The notes under the pieces are model-generated. The model was not told where the DNA came from, searched no databases, and saw only the letters and a list, made by a program, of their open reading frames with translations. A program made the position numbers and the translations under genes. Below are positions 50,950-59,953 of a DNA stretch of 64,000 bases, one piece after another. Positions within the stretch are counted from its first letter, which is position 1, and each line of letters starts with the position of its first letter. The stretch is from Nocardioides sp. (GTDB lineage: Bacteria > Actinomycetota > Actinomycetes > Propionibacteriales > Nocardioidaceae): positions 62,001-126,000 of the forward strand of contig NZ_JASEEQ010000011.1 of NCBI RefSeq assembly GCF_030019515.1. The letters are read 5' to 3'.

Positions 50950-52356
50950 TCAGCGGGCCTCGAGAGCCGCGGCGACCTCGAGGAGGAACCGGTCCCGGCC
51001 GTGGGCGGCGACCAGCTGCAGGCCCACCGGCAGCCCGTCGGACGTGTGCCCGAACGGCACCGAGATCGCGGGGCACCCGGTGACCGTGATCAGGTACGCC
51101 GCGCGCATCCAGTCCAGGTAGGTCGCCATCGGGCGGCCGTTGATCTGCGTCGGGTACTCCTGGTCGGCCGGGAACGGCGGCACCTGCGAGACCGGCAGCA
51201 CCAGCAGGTCGTGGCCCTGGCCGTCGGGGGCGAAGAACTCGCGCATCCGCTCGGACAGCGCGGTGCGCTGGGTGTAGGCCCGCGCCACGTCGGCCCCGGT
51301 GAGGTGCTCGCCGAGCCGGATGTTGTCGGCCAGGGACGGCTTGAGGCCGTCGGGGTGGGCCGCCAGCAGCCCGCCGAGCTTGGCCTGCAGGTGCCAGGCC
51401 CGCAGCGTCCGGAACGTGTCGTCGGCCTCGGTGAGCACCGGGTGGGCGGCGGTGACGGACGCACCGGCCGCAGTCAGGACCGGGCCCGCGGACTCGACGA
51501 CGGCGGCCACCTCGTGGTCGACCTCGAACGCCCCGCCCAGGTCGACCGACAGGGCCACCCGCAACCCGGCCAACGAGCCCGCGAGCGGCGGCGCGAAGGT
51601 CGCGCCCGGGTCGCCGAGGGCCTGCGGCGCGCGGGGGTCGGGGCCGGCCAGCACGGAGAGCAGCAGCGCGAGGTCGCCGACGTTGCGAGCCATCGGCCCG
51701 CCGACCGAGGTGGTCTCCCACTGGTTGTACAGCGGCCACTCCGGGACCCGGCCGAGCGAGGGCCGCAGTCCCACGACCCCGCAGAACGACGCGGGGTTGC
51801 GCAGCGAGCCGCCCATGTCCGAGCCGTCCGCGAGCGGCACCATCCCGGTCGCCAGCGCACAGGCCGCTCCCCCGCTGGAGCCCCCGGCCGAGCGCGACGG
51901 GTCGACCGGGTTCAGGGTGGTCCCGAAGACCCGGTTGAACGTGTGCGACCCGGCGGCGAACTCCGGCACGTTCGTCTTGCCGATCACGACGACGCCGGCG
52001 CGGCGTACCCGCTCCACGATCAGCTCGTCGGTGTCGGGGACGTGCTCGGCGTACAGCGGCGAGCCGTAGGTGGTGCGCCACCCGGCGACCGCATGGGTGT
52101 CCTTGAACGCGAACGGCAGCCCGTGCAGGGCGCCGACCTCGGTGCCGCCACGCCCGGCGGCGGCGAGCGCCCGGTCGGCCTCGGCGGCGCCCTCGCGGGC
52201 CCGCTCCTCGTCGAGCGAGACGATCGCGTTGAGCTCGGGGTTGCGCTCGGCGATCCGGGTCAGGTGCAGGTCGAGGAGCTCGCGCGCCGAGATCTCCTTG
52301 GTGCGTACGGCGGCCGCCTGCTCGCGTGCCGTCGAGTCGACCGAGACCCCGCTCAT
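50950..52356 (-). CDS. Amidase (amidase-signature family)
   Basis: A 468-residue amidase-signature hydrolase with the Ser-cisSer-Lys triad: the Lys in PFAFKDTHAVAG, and the serines in SAGGSSGGAACALATGMVPL, followed by GSDMGGSLRNPA. These enzymes hydrolyse carboxylic amides or ureido groups; biuret hydrolase, allophanate hydrolase and ureidomalonase-type enzymes are possible relatives. It follows coxG of the molybdenum hydroxylase operon after 142 bases that contain two perfect palindromes, so it may be separately controlled. The position supports a late hydrolytic step of the pathway. Confidence 0.88.
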   Translation of the reverse strand: MSGVSVDSTAREQAAAVRTKEISARELLDLHLTRIAERNPELNAIVSLDEERAREGAAEADRALAAAGRGGTEVGALHGLPFAFKDTHAVAGWRTTYGSPLYAEHVPDTDELIVERVRRAGVVVIGKTNVPEFAAGSHTFNRVFGTTLNPVDPSRSAGGSSGGAACALATGMVPLADGSDMGGSLRNPASFCGVVGLRPSLGRVPEWPLYNQWETTSVGGPMARNVGDLALLLSVLAGPDPRAPQALGDPGATFAPPLAGSLAGLRVALSVDLGGAFEVDHEVAAVVESAGPVLTAAGASVTAAHPVLTEADDTFRTLRAWHLQAKLGGLLAAHPDGLKPSLADNIRLGEHLTGADVARAYTQRTALSERMREFFAPDGQGHDLLVLPVSQVPPFPADQEYPTQINGRPMATYLDWMRAAYLITVTGCPAISVPFGHTSDGLPVGLQLVAAHGRDRFLLEVAAALEAR

Positions 52357-52388
52357 CGCCCTGCTCCGCCCTGCTCCGGTCCCCGGTC

Positions 52389-52473
52389 GGTTTCCCCGGG
52401 TACCCGGGGAAACCTGCACTGTTCGGGCGAAACTTCGGCCGATAAGTGACAACTTCCCCGGGTACCCGGGGAA
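52389..52473. promoter_or_regulatory. Pair of perfect palindromes upstream of the amidase gene
   Basis: Bases 52389-52414 form a perfect 26-base palindrome and 52454-52473 a perfect 20-base one; both share TTCCCCGGGTACCCGGGGAA. Their centres are 62 bases apart. They lie in the 142-base gap between coxG and the amidase gene. They may be operators for the amidase, or terminator hairpins for the upstream operon. Confidence 0.55.
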
Positions 52474-52498
52474 ACCATCACCGCCGCCCCCCGAGTCA

Positions 52499-53134
52499 TC
52501 ACCGGCGCCGGCGCAGCGATCCGGCGAGCACGCCGAGGAGGACCAGGCCGGCGCCGACGGCGATGCCCTTGAGGAAGTCGTCGCGCGCGGCGATCCCGGG
52601 CTTGGGGGGTGCGGTGAACACCTGCCCGGCGGCCGGGGACGCGACCGGGGCGCCGGGGACGCCTGGAGCCGCCGCGGCTGCGGGGGCACCGGCGGGTGCG
52701 CCGATGGCCCCGCCCACGTTGGTGAAGAACTCACCGGCCATCCGCCGGGAGACCGAGGTGAGCATCCGCTGGCCGACGCCGCCGACCATGCCGCCGACCA
52801 CCGCGTCGGCGTCGTAGTCGATCTTGGTGTGGCCGGGCTCGGCCTCGCCGAAGTAGACCCGGACGGTCGCGTCGATGGTGCCCGGCGCGCCGGCGCCCTC
52901 GAGGCGCATCACGAGCGACTCGTGCTCGACCAGGTCGGAGAGGACGCAGGCGCCGGCGTAGGTGCCCTTGATCGCGGCGACGCCCGCGGTGACGGTCATG
53001 CCGTAGGCGTGCTCACCGGTGCTCTCCAGCCGCTCGCAGCCGGGGATGGTCGCGACCAGCACCCGCGGGTCGAGGAGCGCGCCCCAGACCTGCTCGACGG
53101 GGTACGGCACGACGTTGGATCCGGTGATCTTCAT
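52499..53134 (-). CDS. CoxG-type SRPBCC protein with membrane anchor
   Basis: A 211-residue CoxG family protein. The SRPBCC fold covers about 1-145 (MKITGSNVVPYPVEQVWGAL, IPGCERLE, GGMVGGVGQRML). A Pro/Ala linker and one C-terminal membrane segment follow (GIAVGAGLVLLGVLAGSL then RRRR). CoxG recruits molybdenum hydroxylases such as CO dehydrogenase to the membrane, so here it probably docks the neighbouring enzyme to the respiratory chain. Its ATG overlaps the large-subunit stop by one base. Confidence 0.85.
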   Translation of the reverse strand: MKITGSNVVPYPVEQVWGALLDPRVLVATIPGCERLESTGEHAYGMTVTAGVAAIKGTYAGACVLSDLVEHESLVMRLEGAGAPGTIDATVRVYFGEAEPGHTKIDYDADAVVGGMVGGVGQRMLTSVSRRMAGEFFTNVGGAIGAPAGAPAAAAAPGVPGAPVASPAAGQVFTAPPKPGIAARDDFLKGIAVGAGLVLLGVLAGSLRRRR

Positions 53135-55542
53135 CAGGGGTGCTCCTGTCGCAGGGTGTACAGCTCGGAGGGCGAGATCGGCATCGCCGTGATCGCCAGC
53201 GCCGGACGGTCGACCCGCTCGGCGTCCTCGATCGCCGCCGCGAACACCGCCGCCGACGGGATCACGCCGGCCTCGCCCGCGCCCTTGATGCCGAGCGGGT
53301 TGAGCGGCGAGGGGGTCTCGAGGTGGTCGATGTCGATGCCGTCGGGGACCTCGGTGACGTAGGGCATCAGGAAGTCCATGAACGACGCGTTCAGCAGCTG
53401 GCCGGACTCGTCGTACGCCATCCGCTCGTAGAGCGCGCCGCCGACACCCTGCGCGACGCCGCCGTGGATCTGGCCTTCGACGATCATCGGGTTGATCAGG
53501 TGGCCGCAGTCGTGGACGACCGCGTACTTCAGGATCTTGATCTCGGCGGTCTCGGGGTCGGTCTCGACGATCACGGCGTGCATGCCGGAGGCGAAGGTGG
53601 CCCGCTCCGGGGAGTAGAAGTCGCGCCCCTCGAGGCCCGGCTCGTCGTCCTCCGCGACCGGCGGCTTGCCGGGGTCGCCGACCGAGAACTGGGTCGCGGC
53701 CTTGGACGCCTCGTCGAAGGCGTAGCGCAGCGGGTTGGAGAGCACCGAGACCGTGCCGAGGTCGATGGAGGCGCCCGGCGAGCCCTTGACCGAGACGACG
53801 CCGTCGACGATCTCGAGGTCCTCGGGCGCCGCCTCCAACGCGTCGGCCGCGATCTTGAGCGCCTTCTCCTTGGCGCGCTTGGCCGCGAGGTGGATCGCCG
53901 AGCCGCTCATCACGGCGGCGCGCGAGGCGAAGGTGCCGACGGCGTACGGCATCCGCCGGGTGTCGCCGGTGACGACCTCGACGTCCTCGAACTTCACGCC
54001 GAGCTCGTCGGCGACCAGCTGCGCGAAGACGGTCGCGTGGCCCTGGCCCTGGGTGGTGAGCCCGGTGGCGACCTTGACCTTGCCGCTCGTCTCGATGTGC
54101 ACGTGCGCGCCCTCGTAGGGGCCGACGCCGGTGCCCTCGACGTAGCAGGCCAGGCCGATGCCGACCCGGCGCCCCTGCGCGGCCATCTCGGCCTGGAACG
54201 CGGGGAACTCGTCCCAGCCGACCAGCGCCTTGATCTTCTCCAGCGACGCGGGGTAGTCGCCGGAGTCGTACTCCAGCTCGCGCCCGTCCTGGAAGATCAG
54301 CCCCTGGTCGAAGGGGAACTCGTCGGGCTGGATGAAGTTCACGGCGCGGACGTCGGCGCGGTCCTTGCCGAGGTACGTCGCGATCGCGTCCATCGTCCGC
54401 TCCATGGCGTAGCAGCCCTGGGGCCGGCCGGCGCCGCGGTAGGGCGTGACCATCACGGTGTTGGTGTAGAGCGACTCGAAGACCACCCGGTAGTTGTGCG
54501 GCTTGTACGGGCCGAGCAGCTGGGTGGAGGTGATGATCGGGACGATCAGGCCGTACGGCGTGTACGCGCCGTGGTCGTGCCAGAACTCGACGTCGAGCCC
54601 GAGCAGCCGTCCGTCGTCGTCGAAGCCGACCTCGATGTGCTGGACCTGGCCGCGCTCGTGCGCGGAGGAGATGAAGTGCTCGCGCCGGTCCTCGGTGAAC
54701 TTCACCGGACGGCCCAGGGCGCGGGCCGCGAGCGGCACCAGCAGCTCCTCGGGCCACGGGTGGTTGATCTTCACGCCGAAGCCGCCGCCGACGTCGGGGG
54801 TGATCACGTCGACCTGACCCAGGTCGAGGCCCAGCTTCACCGCCACGGCGGCACGCACCCCGGTGGAGCTCTGCGTCGAGGTCCACACCTGGAGCCGGTT
54901 GAGGTCGGGCTCCCAGCGGGCGACCGTGCCGCGCCCCTCGAGCGGGGTGCAGGCGCTGCGCTCGACGGTCAGGTCGAGGGAGAGCGTGTGCGGCGCGGCC
55001 TTGATCGCGGCGGGGGCGTCCCCGACGTTCTGCTCCAGCCGGGCGCCGATGTTGCCGGGCACGTCCTCGTGCACGAGCGAGCGGGCCTCGCGGGCGGCGT
55101 CGATCCCGACGACCGGGGGCAGCGTCTCGTAGGAGACCCGGATCCGCCCGATCGCGTCCTCGGCGACGTAGCGGTCGTCGGCGACCACGAAGGCGATCGC
55201 CTCGCCGGCGTAGTTGACCTCGTCCTTGGCCAGCGCGTACTGCGTTCGGCCGTGGGTGAGCGCGGGGTGCGGGATCAGCAGCGGCAGCGGCTCGGCCATC
55301 GGCGCGGCGAGGTCGGCGAGGTCGTCGTAGGTCCACACGGCGTGCACGCCCTCGAGGTCGAGGACCGCCTCGACGTCGATGTCGAGGATCCGGGCGTGTG
55401 CGTGCGGGGACCGCAGCACCGCGGCGTGCAGGAGCCGGGCGCCGCCGGCGATGCCGACGTCGTCGACGTACCGGCCCTGCCCGCGCAGGAACCGCTGGTC
55501 CTCGACCCGCTGGACCTTCTGGCCCATCAGCTTGGTGGTCAC
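53134..55542 (-). CDS. Molybdenum hydroxylase large subunit (xanthine dehydrogenase/CoxL family)
   Basis: An 802-residue molybdopterin-binding subunit. It shows DVGGGFGVKIN, the active-site loop TPYRGAGRPQGCYAME, TGLTTQGQGHATVFAQ, and the catalytic Glu in GIKGAGEAGVIPSAA near the end. CO dehydrogenases have a Cys in a YRCSFR loop at the corresponding place; its absence indicates another substrate, probably an N-heterocycle or aldehyde. GTG 55542 overlaps the small-subunit stop by 4 bases. With the small and FAD subunits and the uracil/xanthine permease gene it forms one operon. Confidence 0.88.
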   Translation of the reverse strand: MTTKLMGQKVQRVEDQRFLRGQGRYVDDVGIAGGARLLHAAVLRSPHAHARILDIDVEAVLDLEGVHAVWTYDDLADLAAPMAEPLPLLIPHPALTHGRTQYALAKDEVNYAGEAIAFVVADDRYVAEDAIGRIRVSYETLPPVVGIDAAREARSLVHEDVPGNIGARLEQNVGDAPAAIKAAPHTLSLDLTVERSACTPLEGRGTVARWEPDLNRLQVWTSTQSSTGVRAAVAVKLGLDLGQVDVITPDVGGGFGVKINHPWPEELLVPLAARALGRPVKFTEDRREHFISSAHERGQVQHIEVGFDDDGRLLGLDVEFWHDHGAYTPYGLIVPIITSTQLLGPYKPHNYRVVFESLYTNTVMVTPYRGAGRPQGCYAMERTMDAIATYLGKDRADVRAVNFIQPDEFPFDQGLIFQDGRELEYDSGDYPASLEKIKALVGWDEFPAFQAEMAAQGRRVGIGLACYVEGTGVGPYEGAHVHIETSGKVKVATGLTTQGQGHATVFAQLVADELGVKFEDVEVVTGDTRRMPYAVGTFASRAAVMSGSAIHLAAKRAKEKALKIAADALEAAPEDLEIVDGVVSVKGSPGASIDLGTVSVLSNPLRYAFDEASKAATQFSVGDPGKPPVAEDDEPGLEGRDFYSPERATFASGMHAVIVETDPETAEIKILKYAVVHDCGHLINPMIVEGQIHGGVAQGVGGALYERMAYDESGQLLNASFMDFLMPYVTEVPDGIDIDHLETPSPLNPLGIKGAGEAGVIPSAAVFAAAIEDAERVDRPALAITAMPISPSELYTLRQEHP

Positions 55543-56057
55543 GGCCGTCGCCCCGCCTCGGGTGCGGGTGCCTCGGCGAGGTCGACCAACACGGCTGCAC
55601 GCTCCACGGCCTTGACGATGTTCTGGTAGCCGGTGCAGCGGCACAGGTTGCCGGCGATCATGTCGCGGGCCTCCTCGTGCGTGGGGGTCGGGTTGTCGCG
55701 CAGTCCGGCCGTGATCGTGGTCAGGAAGCCGGGGGTGCAGAAGCCGCACTGGAGCCCGTGGCACTCCGAGAACGCCTGCTGCACGGGGCTCAGCGAGCCG
55801 TCCTCGTTGGTCAGTCCCTCGACCGTCGTGAGCTCGTGGTCCACCGCTGAGACCGCGAACATCAGGCAGGAGCGCATCGGCTCGCCGTCGACCAGGATCG
55901 TGCAGGCGCCGCAGACGCCGTGCTCGCAGCCCACATGGGTGCCGGTGAGCCCCAGGTCGTGGCGCAGCGCGTCGGACAGCAGCCGCCGCGCGGGCACCTG
56001 GATCTCGTACATCGTGCCGTTGACGCTCAGCCGAACGTCGTGCAGCTCCTCGGTCAC
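55539..56057 (-). CDS. Molybdenum hydroxylase [2Fe-2S] small subunit
   Basis: A 172-residue iron-sulfur subunit with two [2Fe-2S] clusters. The plant-type ferredoxin site is GCEHGVCGACTILVDG with a further Cys in RSCLMF, and the second site is LQCGFCTPGF with GNLCRCTGYQNIV. It passes electrons from the molybdenum centre to FAD. It overlaps both neighbouring genes by 4 bases. Sequence and order match CoxS/XdhC-like subunits of the xanthine dehydrogenase family. Confidence 0.93.
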   Translation of the reverse strand: MTEELHDVRLSVNGTMYEIQVPARRLLSDALRHDLGLTGTHVGCEHGVCGACTILVDGEPMRSCLMFAVSAVDHELTTVEGLTNEDGSLSPVQQAFSECHGLQCGFCTPGFLTTITAGLRDNPTPTHEEARDMIAGNLCRCTGYQNIVKAVERAAVLVDLAEAPAPEAGRRP

Positions 56058-56896
56058 CGTCGTCCCTCCCTGGACTGTCGGGCATGCTCGCGTGCCGATC
56101 GGACCACCCGCGCGGTGAGCACCCGCACCAGCTGGGCGCGGTACTCGGCGGTGGCGTGGATGTCGTCGCCGGGCTCGAGCCGGGCGAGCGCCGCGTCCCC
56201 CAGCCCCGCCTCCGGCACTCCGGAGAGGTCGACGACGGTGGGCACGTCGGCGACCGACAGGTAGCCGACCCGCACCGAGTCTCCGTCCACCAGGGCCGCC
56301 GCGCCGACCAGCGCGTAGTCACCGTGCCGGCGGGCGATCTCCTCGAAGGCGACCCCGGCGCCCGGCGCAAGCGCCGGGAAGTACGCCGAGAGCGCGATCT
56401 CGTCGTGGGCGAGCGAGGACTCCAGGGGTCCGACGAAGAGCTCGTCGGCCGAGATGGTGCGCCGCCCGGCCGGGCCCGCCACCTCGACGCTGCCGCCCAG
56501 GAGGGCGAGCACCGCCGGCATCTCGGCGGCGGCGTCGGCGTGGACGAGCGAGCCGACCGTGGTGCCGCGGTTGCGGATCGTCGCGTGGGCGACGTTCGCG
56601 AGCGCCATCGGCACCAGCGGCTGGACGCGGCGTACGTCCGGGGAGGCCAGGACGGCGGCGTGCCGGGCGAGCGCACCCACCCGGACCCCGCCGTCCTCCC
56701 CCTCGACCTCGATGGTGTCCAGGCCGGGGATCGCGTTGATGTCGACGAGCAGCGCCGGAGCGGCGAGGCGCATCGAGAGCAACGGGACCAGGCTCTGGCC
56801 ACCGGCCAGCACCTTGCTTTCCGTCCCGCCGGCCAGGGCAGCCACTGCCTCGGCGATCGTCCCCGGCCGGCGGTACTCGAACGGTGCTGGCTTCAC
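56054..56896 (-). CDS. Molybdenum hydroxylase FAD-binding medium subunit
   Basis: A 280-residue FAD-binding subunit of the CoxM/XdhB type. The flavin-binding segment VLAGGQSLVPLLSMRLA (about 30-46) is intact; the second glycine motif reads RNRGTTVGSLVHADAAAEMP instead of the more usual TIGGNIAHADP-like form. It starts 16 bases after the permease stop and overlaps the small subunit gene. No maturation gene of the XdhC/CoxF/MobA type is visible in this operon. Confidence 0.9.
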   Translation of the reverse strand: MKPAPFEYRRPGTIAEAVAALAGGTESKVLAGGQSLVPLLSMRLAAPALLVDINAIPGLDTIEVEGEDGGVRVGALARHAAVLASPDVRRVQPLVPMALANVAHATIRNRGTTVGSLVHADAAAEMPAVLALLGGSVEVAGPAGRRTISADELFVGPLESSLAHDEIALSAYFPALAPGAGVAFEEIARRHGDYALVGAAALVDGDSVRVGYLSVADVPTVVDLSGVPEAGLGDAALARLEPGDDIHATAEYRAQLVRVLTARVVRSAREHARQSREGRR

Positions 56897-56912
56897 GGCT
56901 TCCTTTGCTGGA

Positions 56913-58376
56913 TCAGTGGTGGTGGTCGTGCGGTGCCGCGTGATCCTCGGCGTGCACGCCCTCGTGGCCGACGGCGATCATCGTGCCGTCGTCGAGGTCC
57001 TTGGGAGCGACCACCCGCGCGAGGTGGTAGCCGAGGACGACCACGAGGGTGCCGAGCGCGATGCCGGTCAGGTGGAAGTCGTCGGTGACCTTCAGGTCGG
57101 CGTTGCCGATCGCGAGGATGATGCCGGCGGCGACCGGGACCAGGTTGATGGGCTTGGCGAAGTCGACGCCGTTCTCCTTCCAGATCTTGGCGCCGAGCAG
57201 GCCGATCATGCCGTAGAGGACGAGCGTGATGCCGCCGAGCACGGCCGGCGGGGTCGCGTTCACGATCTGACCGAACTTGGGCACCAGGCCCAGCAGGACC
57301 GCCACGATGGCGGCCACGAAGTAGGCGGCCGTCGAGTAGACCCGGGTGGCGGCCATGACGCCGATGTTCTCGGCGTACGTCGTGGTCGGCGAGCCACCGA
57401 CGGTGGAGGCGATGACGGTGCCGACACCGTCGGCCGCGATCGCCCGGCCCATGACCGGGTCGAGGTCGGTCTTGGTCATCTCCGCGACCGCCTTGACGTG
57501 GCCGATGTTCTCGGCGACCAGGGCGATGACCGCCGGCAGCGCGAGCAGGATGAACGCGATCGAGAACGACGGCATGTGCCAGCCGACGTTCGCGTAGCCG
57601 TCGGTGAAGGCCTGGTTGCCGACGAGCCCGTCCTTGGTGTGGACCGGGAAGCCGAACCAGTCGGCGTTCTTGACGGCGTCCCAGTTGACGCGGTCGTGCG
57701 GGCCGGGCTCGGGGTTGCCGGGCAGCGGCAGCGTGCTCTGGCCGAAGATCCAGTCCCAGACCACCGAGAGCAGGTAGCCGAAGATCAGGCCGAGGAACAC
57801 CGCGATCCGGCCGAAGAAGCCGCGGAAGCCGACCGCCATCAAGATGACGGCAGTCATCGTGATCAGCGCGACCCACGGGTCGGAGGGCATGTAGGTGAGG
57901 GTCGCGACCGGAGCCAGGTTGAAGCCGATCAGCATGACCACGGCCCCGGTGACGACCGGCGGCAGCACGGCGTTGACCGAGTCGGCGCCGAGGTAGTGGA
58001 CGATCACGCCGACGATGGCCAGCACGATGCCGGCGACCAGGATCGCGCCCGTCACGTCGGCGGGGCCGCCCGGCCCGTCGCCGCCCTGGTAGGCGTAGAT
58101 GGCCGCCGCGGCGCCCACGAACGAGGCCGAGGTCCCCAGATAGCTCGGCACCTTGCCCTGCACGATCAGCAGGAAGCAGATCGTCGCGATGCCGCTCATC
58201 ATGATGGCGAGGTTGGCATTGAGGCCCATGATCAGCGGGAAGACGAACGTCGCCCCGAACATCGCCACGACGTGCTGGGCACCGAGGCCCACCGTCTTGC
58301 CCCAGCTGAGCCGCTGGTTCGGCGCTACGGCCTCTCCAGGTTTGGGATCGACCAACTCCCACTTGAACATCGACAT
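56913..58376 (-). CDS. Uracil/xanthine-type permease (NCS2/NAT family)
   Basis: A 487-residue membrane transporter with about 12-14 hydrophobic segments, of the nucleobase-ascorbate (NCS2) family. The early GAQHVVAMFGATFVFPLIMG and the signature region PTTTYAENIGVMAATRVYS, as in UraA/RutG-type carriers, are clear. It would import uracil, xanthine or a similar base with protons. A His-rich tail (HAAPHDHHH) ends the protein. It is the first gene of the operon with the molybdenum hydroxylase (16-base gap to the FAD subunit), which strongly links that enzyme to a nucleobase-like substrate. Confidence 0.92.
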   Translation of the reverse strand: MSMFKWELVDPKPGEAVAPNQRLSWGKTVGLGAQHVVAMFGATFVFPLIMGLNANLAIMMSGIATICFLLIVQGKVPSYLGTSASFVGAAAAIYAYQGGDGPGGPADVTGAILVAGIVLAIVGVIVHYLGADSVNAVLPPVVTGAVVMLIGFNLAPVATLTYMPSDPWVALITMTAVILMAVGFRGFFGRIAVFLGLIFGYLLSVVWDWIFGQSTLPLPGNPEPGPHDRVNWDAVKNADWFGFPVHTKDGLVGNQAFTDGYANVGWHMPSFSIAFILLALPAVIALVAENIGHVKAVAEMTKTDLDPVMGRAIAADGVGTVIASTVGGSPTTTYAENIGVMAATRVYSTAAYFVAAIVAVLLGLVPKFGQIVNATPPAVLGGITLVLYGMIGLLGAKIWKENGVDFAKPINLVPVAAGIILAIGNADLKVTDDFHLTGIALGTLVVVLGYHLARVVAPKDLDDGTMIAVGHEGVHAEDHAAPHDHHH

Positions 58377-58395
58377 GACAAAGCACCCTTCCGCC

Positions 58396-58406
58396 TTGGT
58401 GACCGG
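58396..58406. promoter_or_regulatory. Partial TTGGTGACC site before the permease gene
   Basis: TTGGTGACCGG matches 9 of 11 bases of the TTGGTGACCAA sites before carbamate kinase and lies 20 bases upstream of the permease ATG. It could be an operator; the gap 58377-58559 otherwise holds no gene. Confidence 0.3.
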
Positions 58407-58559
58407 TCCCCGAGTGGGTCACAAACTAGTGATCCACATAACACACCGACGACGGCGACAAATGCCGAAGGAACGCCGAGATGGCTGGCACCTGTTGTGG
58501 GCGAGGCGGGCCCCACCGCGGCAGTCACGCACCCCGGGAGCCCTGATCCGGGGGACCTG

Positions 58560-58619
58560 GCAGCCGAAAGCCGCACGACACGCCGGGGTGCACCGGCGTG
58601 TCGTGCGGGGTTCGGCTGC
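58560..58619 (-). terminator. Terminator after the PucR regulator gene
   Basis: An inner perfect 16-base stem (CCGCACGACACGCCGG with CCGGCGTGTCGTGCGG) is enclosed by a further 9-base stem GCAGCCGAA/TTCGGCTGC. It begins 35 bases after the PucR stop on the minus strand and insulates the permease operon. Confidence 0.8.
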
Positions 58620-58654
58620 TGACAGCCGGACCCCGCAACCGGTCGGCTCGGACC

Positions 58655-59953
58655 TCAGCCCGCGATCTCGAGCACCCGCAGGGCGACGGCCACGTCGAGG
58701 CGCAGGTGCGAGTCGGTGGAGAGCGGGCCGAGGAGCCGCTCCAGCTTGGAGACCCGGTAGCGCATCGTGTTGTAGTGGAAGAACTGCAGCCGGGCGGCCT
58801 CCGCGACGTTGAAGTTCGTGTCCAGCAGCACCTGGAGGGTCTCGCGCAGGTCCGCGGCCTCGGAGGTCTGCTCGGCCAGCGGCCCGAGGACGTCGCGCAC
58901 GAACGAGCGCAGCTCGCCGTTCTCCTCCTCGGGGATCAGCGCGATCAGCCGGTGCAGGCCGAGCTGGTCGAAGAACGTGGTCGAGCCGCCGCCCTGGACC
59001 CGGCGGCCGACGTCGACGGCGCGGCGCGCCTGCGCGTACGCCGCGGAGAGCTCGTCGAGCGTCCACGCCACCCGGCTGACGCCGACCGAGAACGGTCGCC
59101 GGCCGCCGCCCTTGTCCCCGGCGACCGCGGTCACCGCCCGGCGTACGACGTCGTGGCCGGTCGGCGCCTCCTCGCCGGGCCCGTCCCCGGCCCCGCCGAG
59201 CGGGAGCAGGGTCACCACCTCGGAGGAGAAGTCCACGCTCGGGATGCCCGCCCCGAGGCCACCGGTCACCTGGCGCCACGCGGCCGAGAAGCGCTCCTGC
59301 CACTGCCGGCGCTGAGCGCTCCCGGCACGCTCCTCCCCCGCGACCGGGTCGATCTCGGCGGCGACCACGACGACCGGGCGGGTCAGGTCCCAGCCGAAGG
59401 TCGCGGCGTGCTCGGCGACGTACGCCTGGTCGTTGGCCAGACCGCCGCGGCGCATCAGCAGGTCGCGCAGGAAGTCACCCTGGTACTTGTTCTCGACCGC
59501 GGTGACGGCCTCCTCACGGGTGATCAGCAGCGCGGCGACGGCGGCCGCCCGCTCCAGGGCGTGCACGTCGTCGGAGCTGAGCGGCTCGCCCGGCCGCAGG
59601 CACACCAGCCGGGCCAGGTCCACACCACCGGCCGCCACCCGCAGGCTGCGCGCCTCGCCGGGCCCGACCGAGGCCCCGTCACCGTCCATCCGCTCGACCC
59701 GCAGCCGACCCGTCGGGTCGACCAGGTCGTGAGCGTCCAGGGCCGAGCGCAGGTCCTCGGGCAGCGCCGAGGCGCGCTCGCGGCCGTCGGTGCTGGTGAA
59801 GGCCACCCCGACCTCCAGCACCCGCGCGACCTCGGCCGCGATGCCGTCGAGGTTGCCGCCCTCGAGCACGATCTGGGTCAGCCCCGTGTGCAGGGCGTCC
59901 ACCTTGGCCAGCGCGGCGCTGGCCAGCTCCTCGCGGTCGTTGCTTATCAACAC
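58655..59953 (-). CDS. PucR family transcriptional regulator
   Basis: A 432-residue regulator of the PucR/CdaR family. The C-terminal helix-turn-helix is LRETLQVLLDTNFNVAEAAR followed by FHYNTMRYRVSKLERLLG. A central GGDEF-like CdaR domain covers about 155-345. The N-terminal part probably senses a metabolite. PucR members control purine, pyrimidine and related catabolic genes. GTG 59953 is supported by GAGGAG 5 bases upstream. It is divergent from the DUF2877-fdrA-DUF1116 operon and adjacent to the permease operon, so it is the likely local regulator of both. Confidence 0.9.
   Translation of the reverse strand: MLISNDREELASAALAKVDALHTGLTQIVLEGGNLDGIAAEVARVLEVGVAFTSTDGRERASALPEDLRSALDAHDLVDPTGRLRVERMDGDGASVGPGEARSLRVAAGGVDLARLVCLRPGEPLSSDDVHALERAAAVAALLITREEAVTAVENKYQGDFLRDLLMRRGGLANDQAYVAEHAATFGWDLTRPVVVVAAEIDPVAGEERAGSAQRRQWQERFSAAWRQVTGGLGAGIPSVDFSSEVVTLLPLGGAGDGPGEEAPTGHDVVRRAVTAVAGDKGGGRRPFSVGVSRVAWTLDELSAAYAQARRAVDVGRRVQGGGSTTFFDQLGLHRLIALIPEEENGELRSFVRDVLGPLAEQTSEAADLRETLQVLLDTNFNVAEAARLQFFHYNTMRYRVSKLERLLGPLSTDSHLRLDVAVALRVLEIAG

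Noticed and set aside
53134..56896. Aerobic CO dehydrogenase (coxMSL)
   Set aside because: Gene order and CoxG fit, but the large subunit lacks the Cys-containing YRCSFR-type loop and shows PYRGAGRPQG instead.
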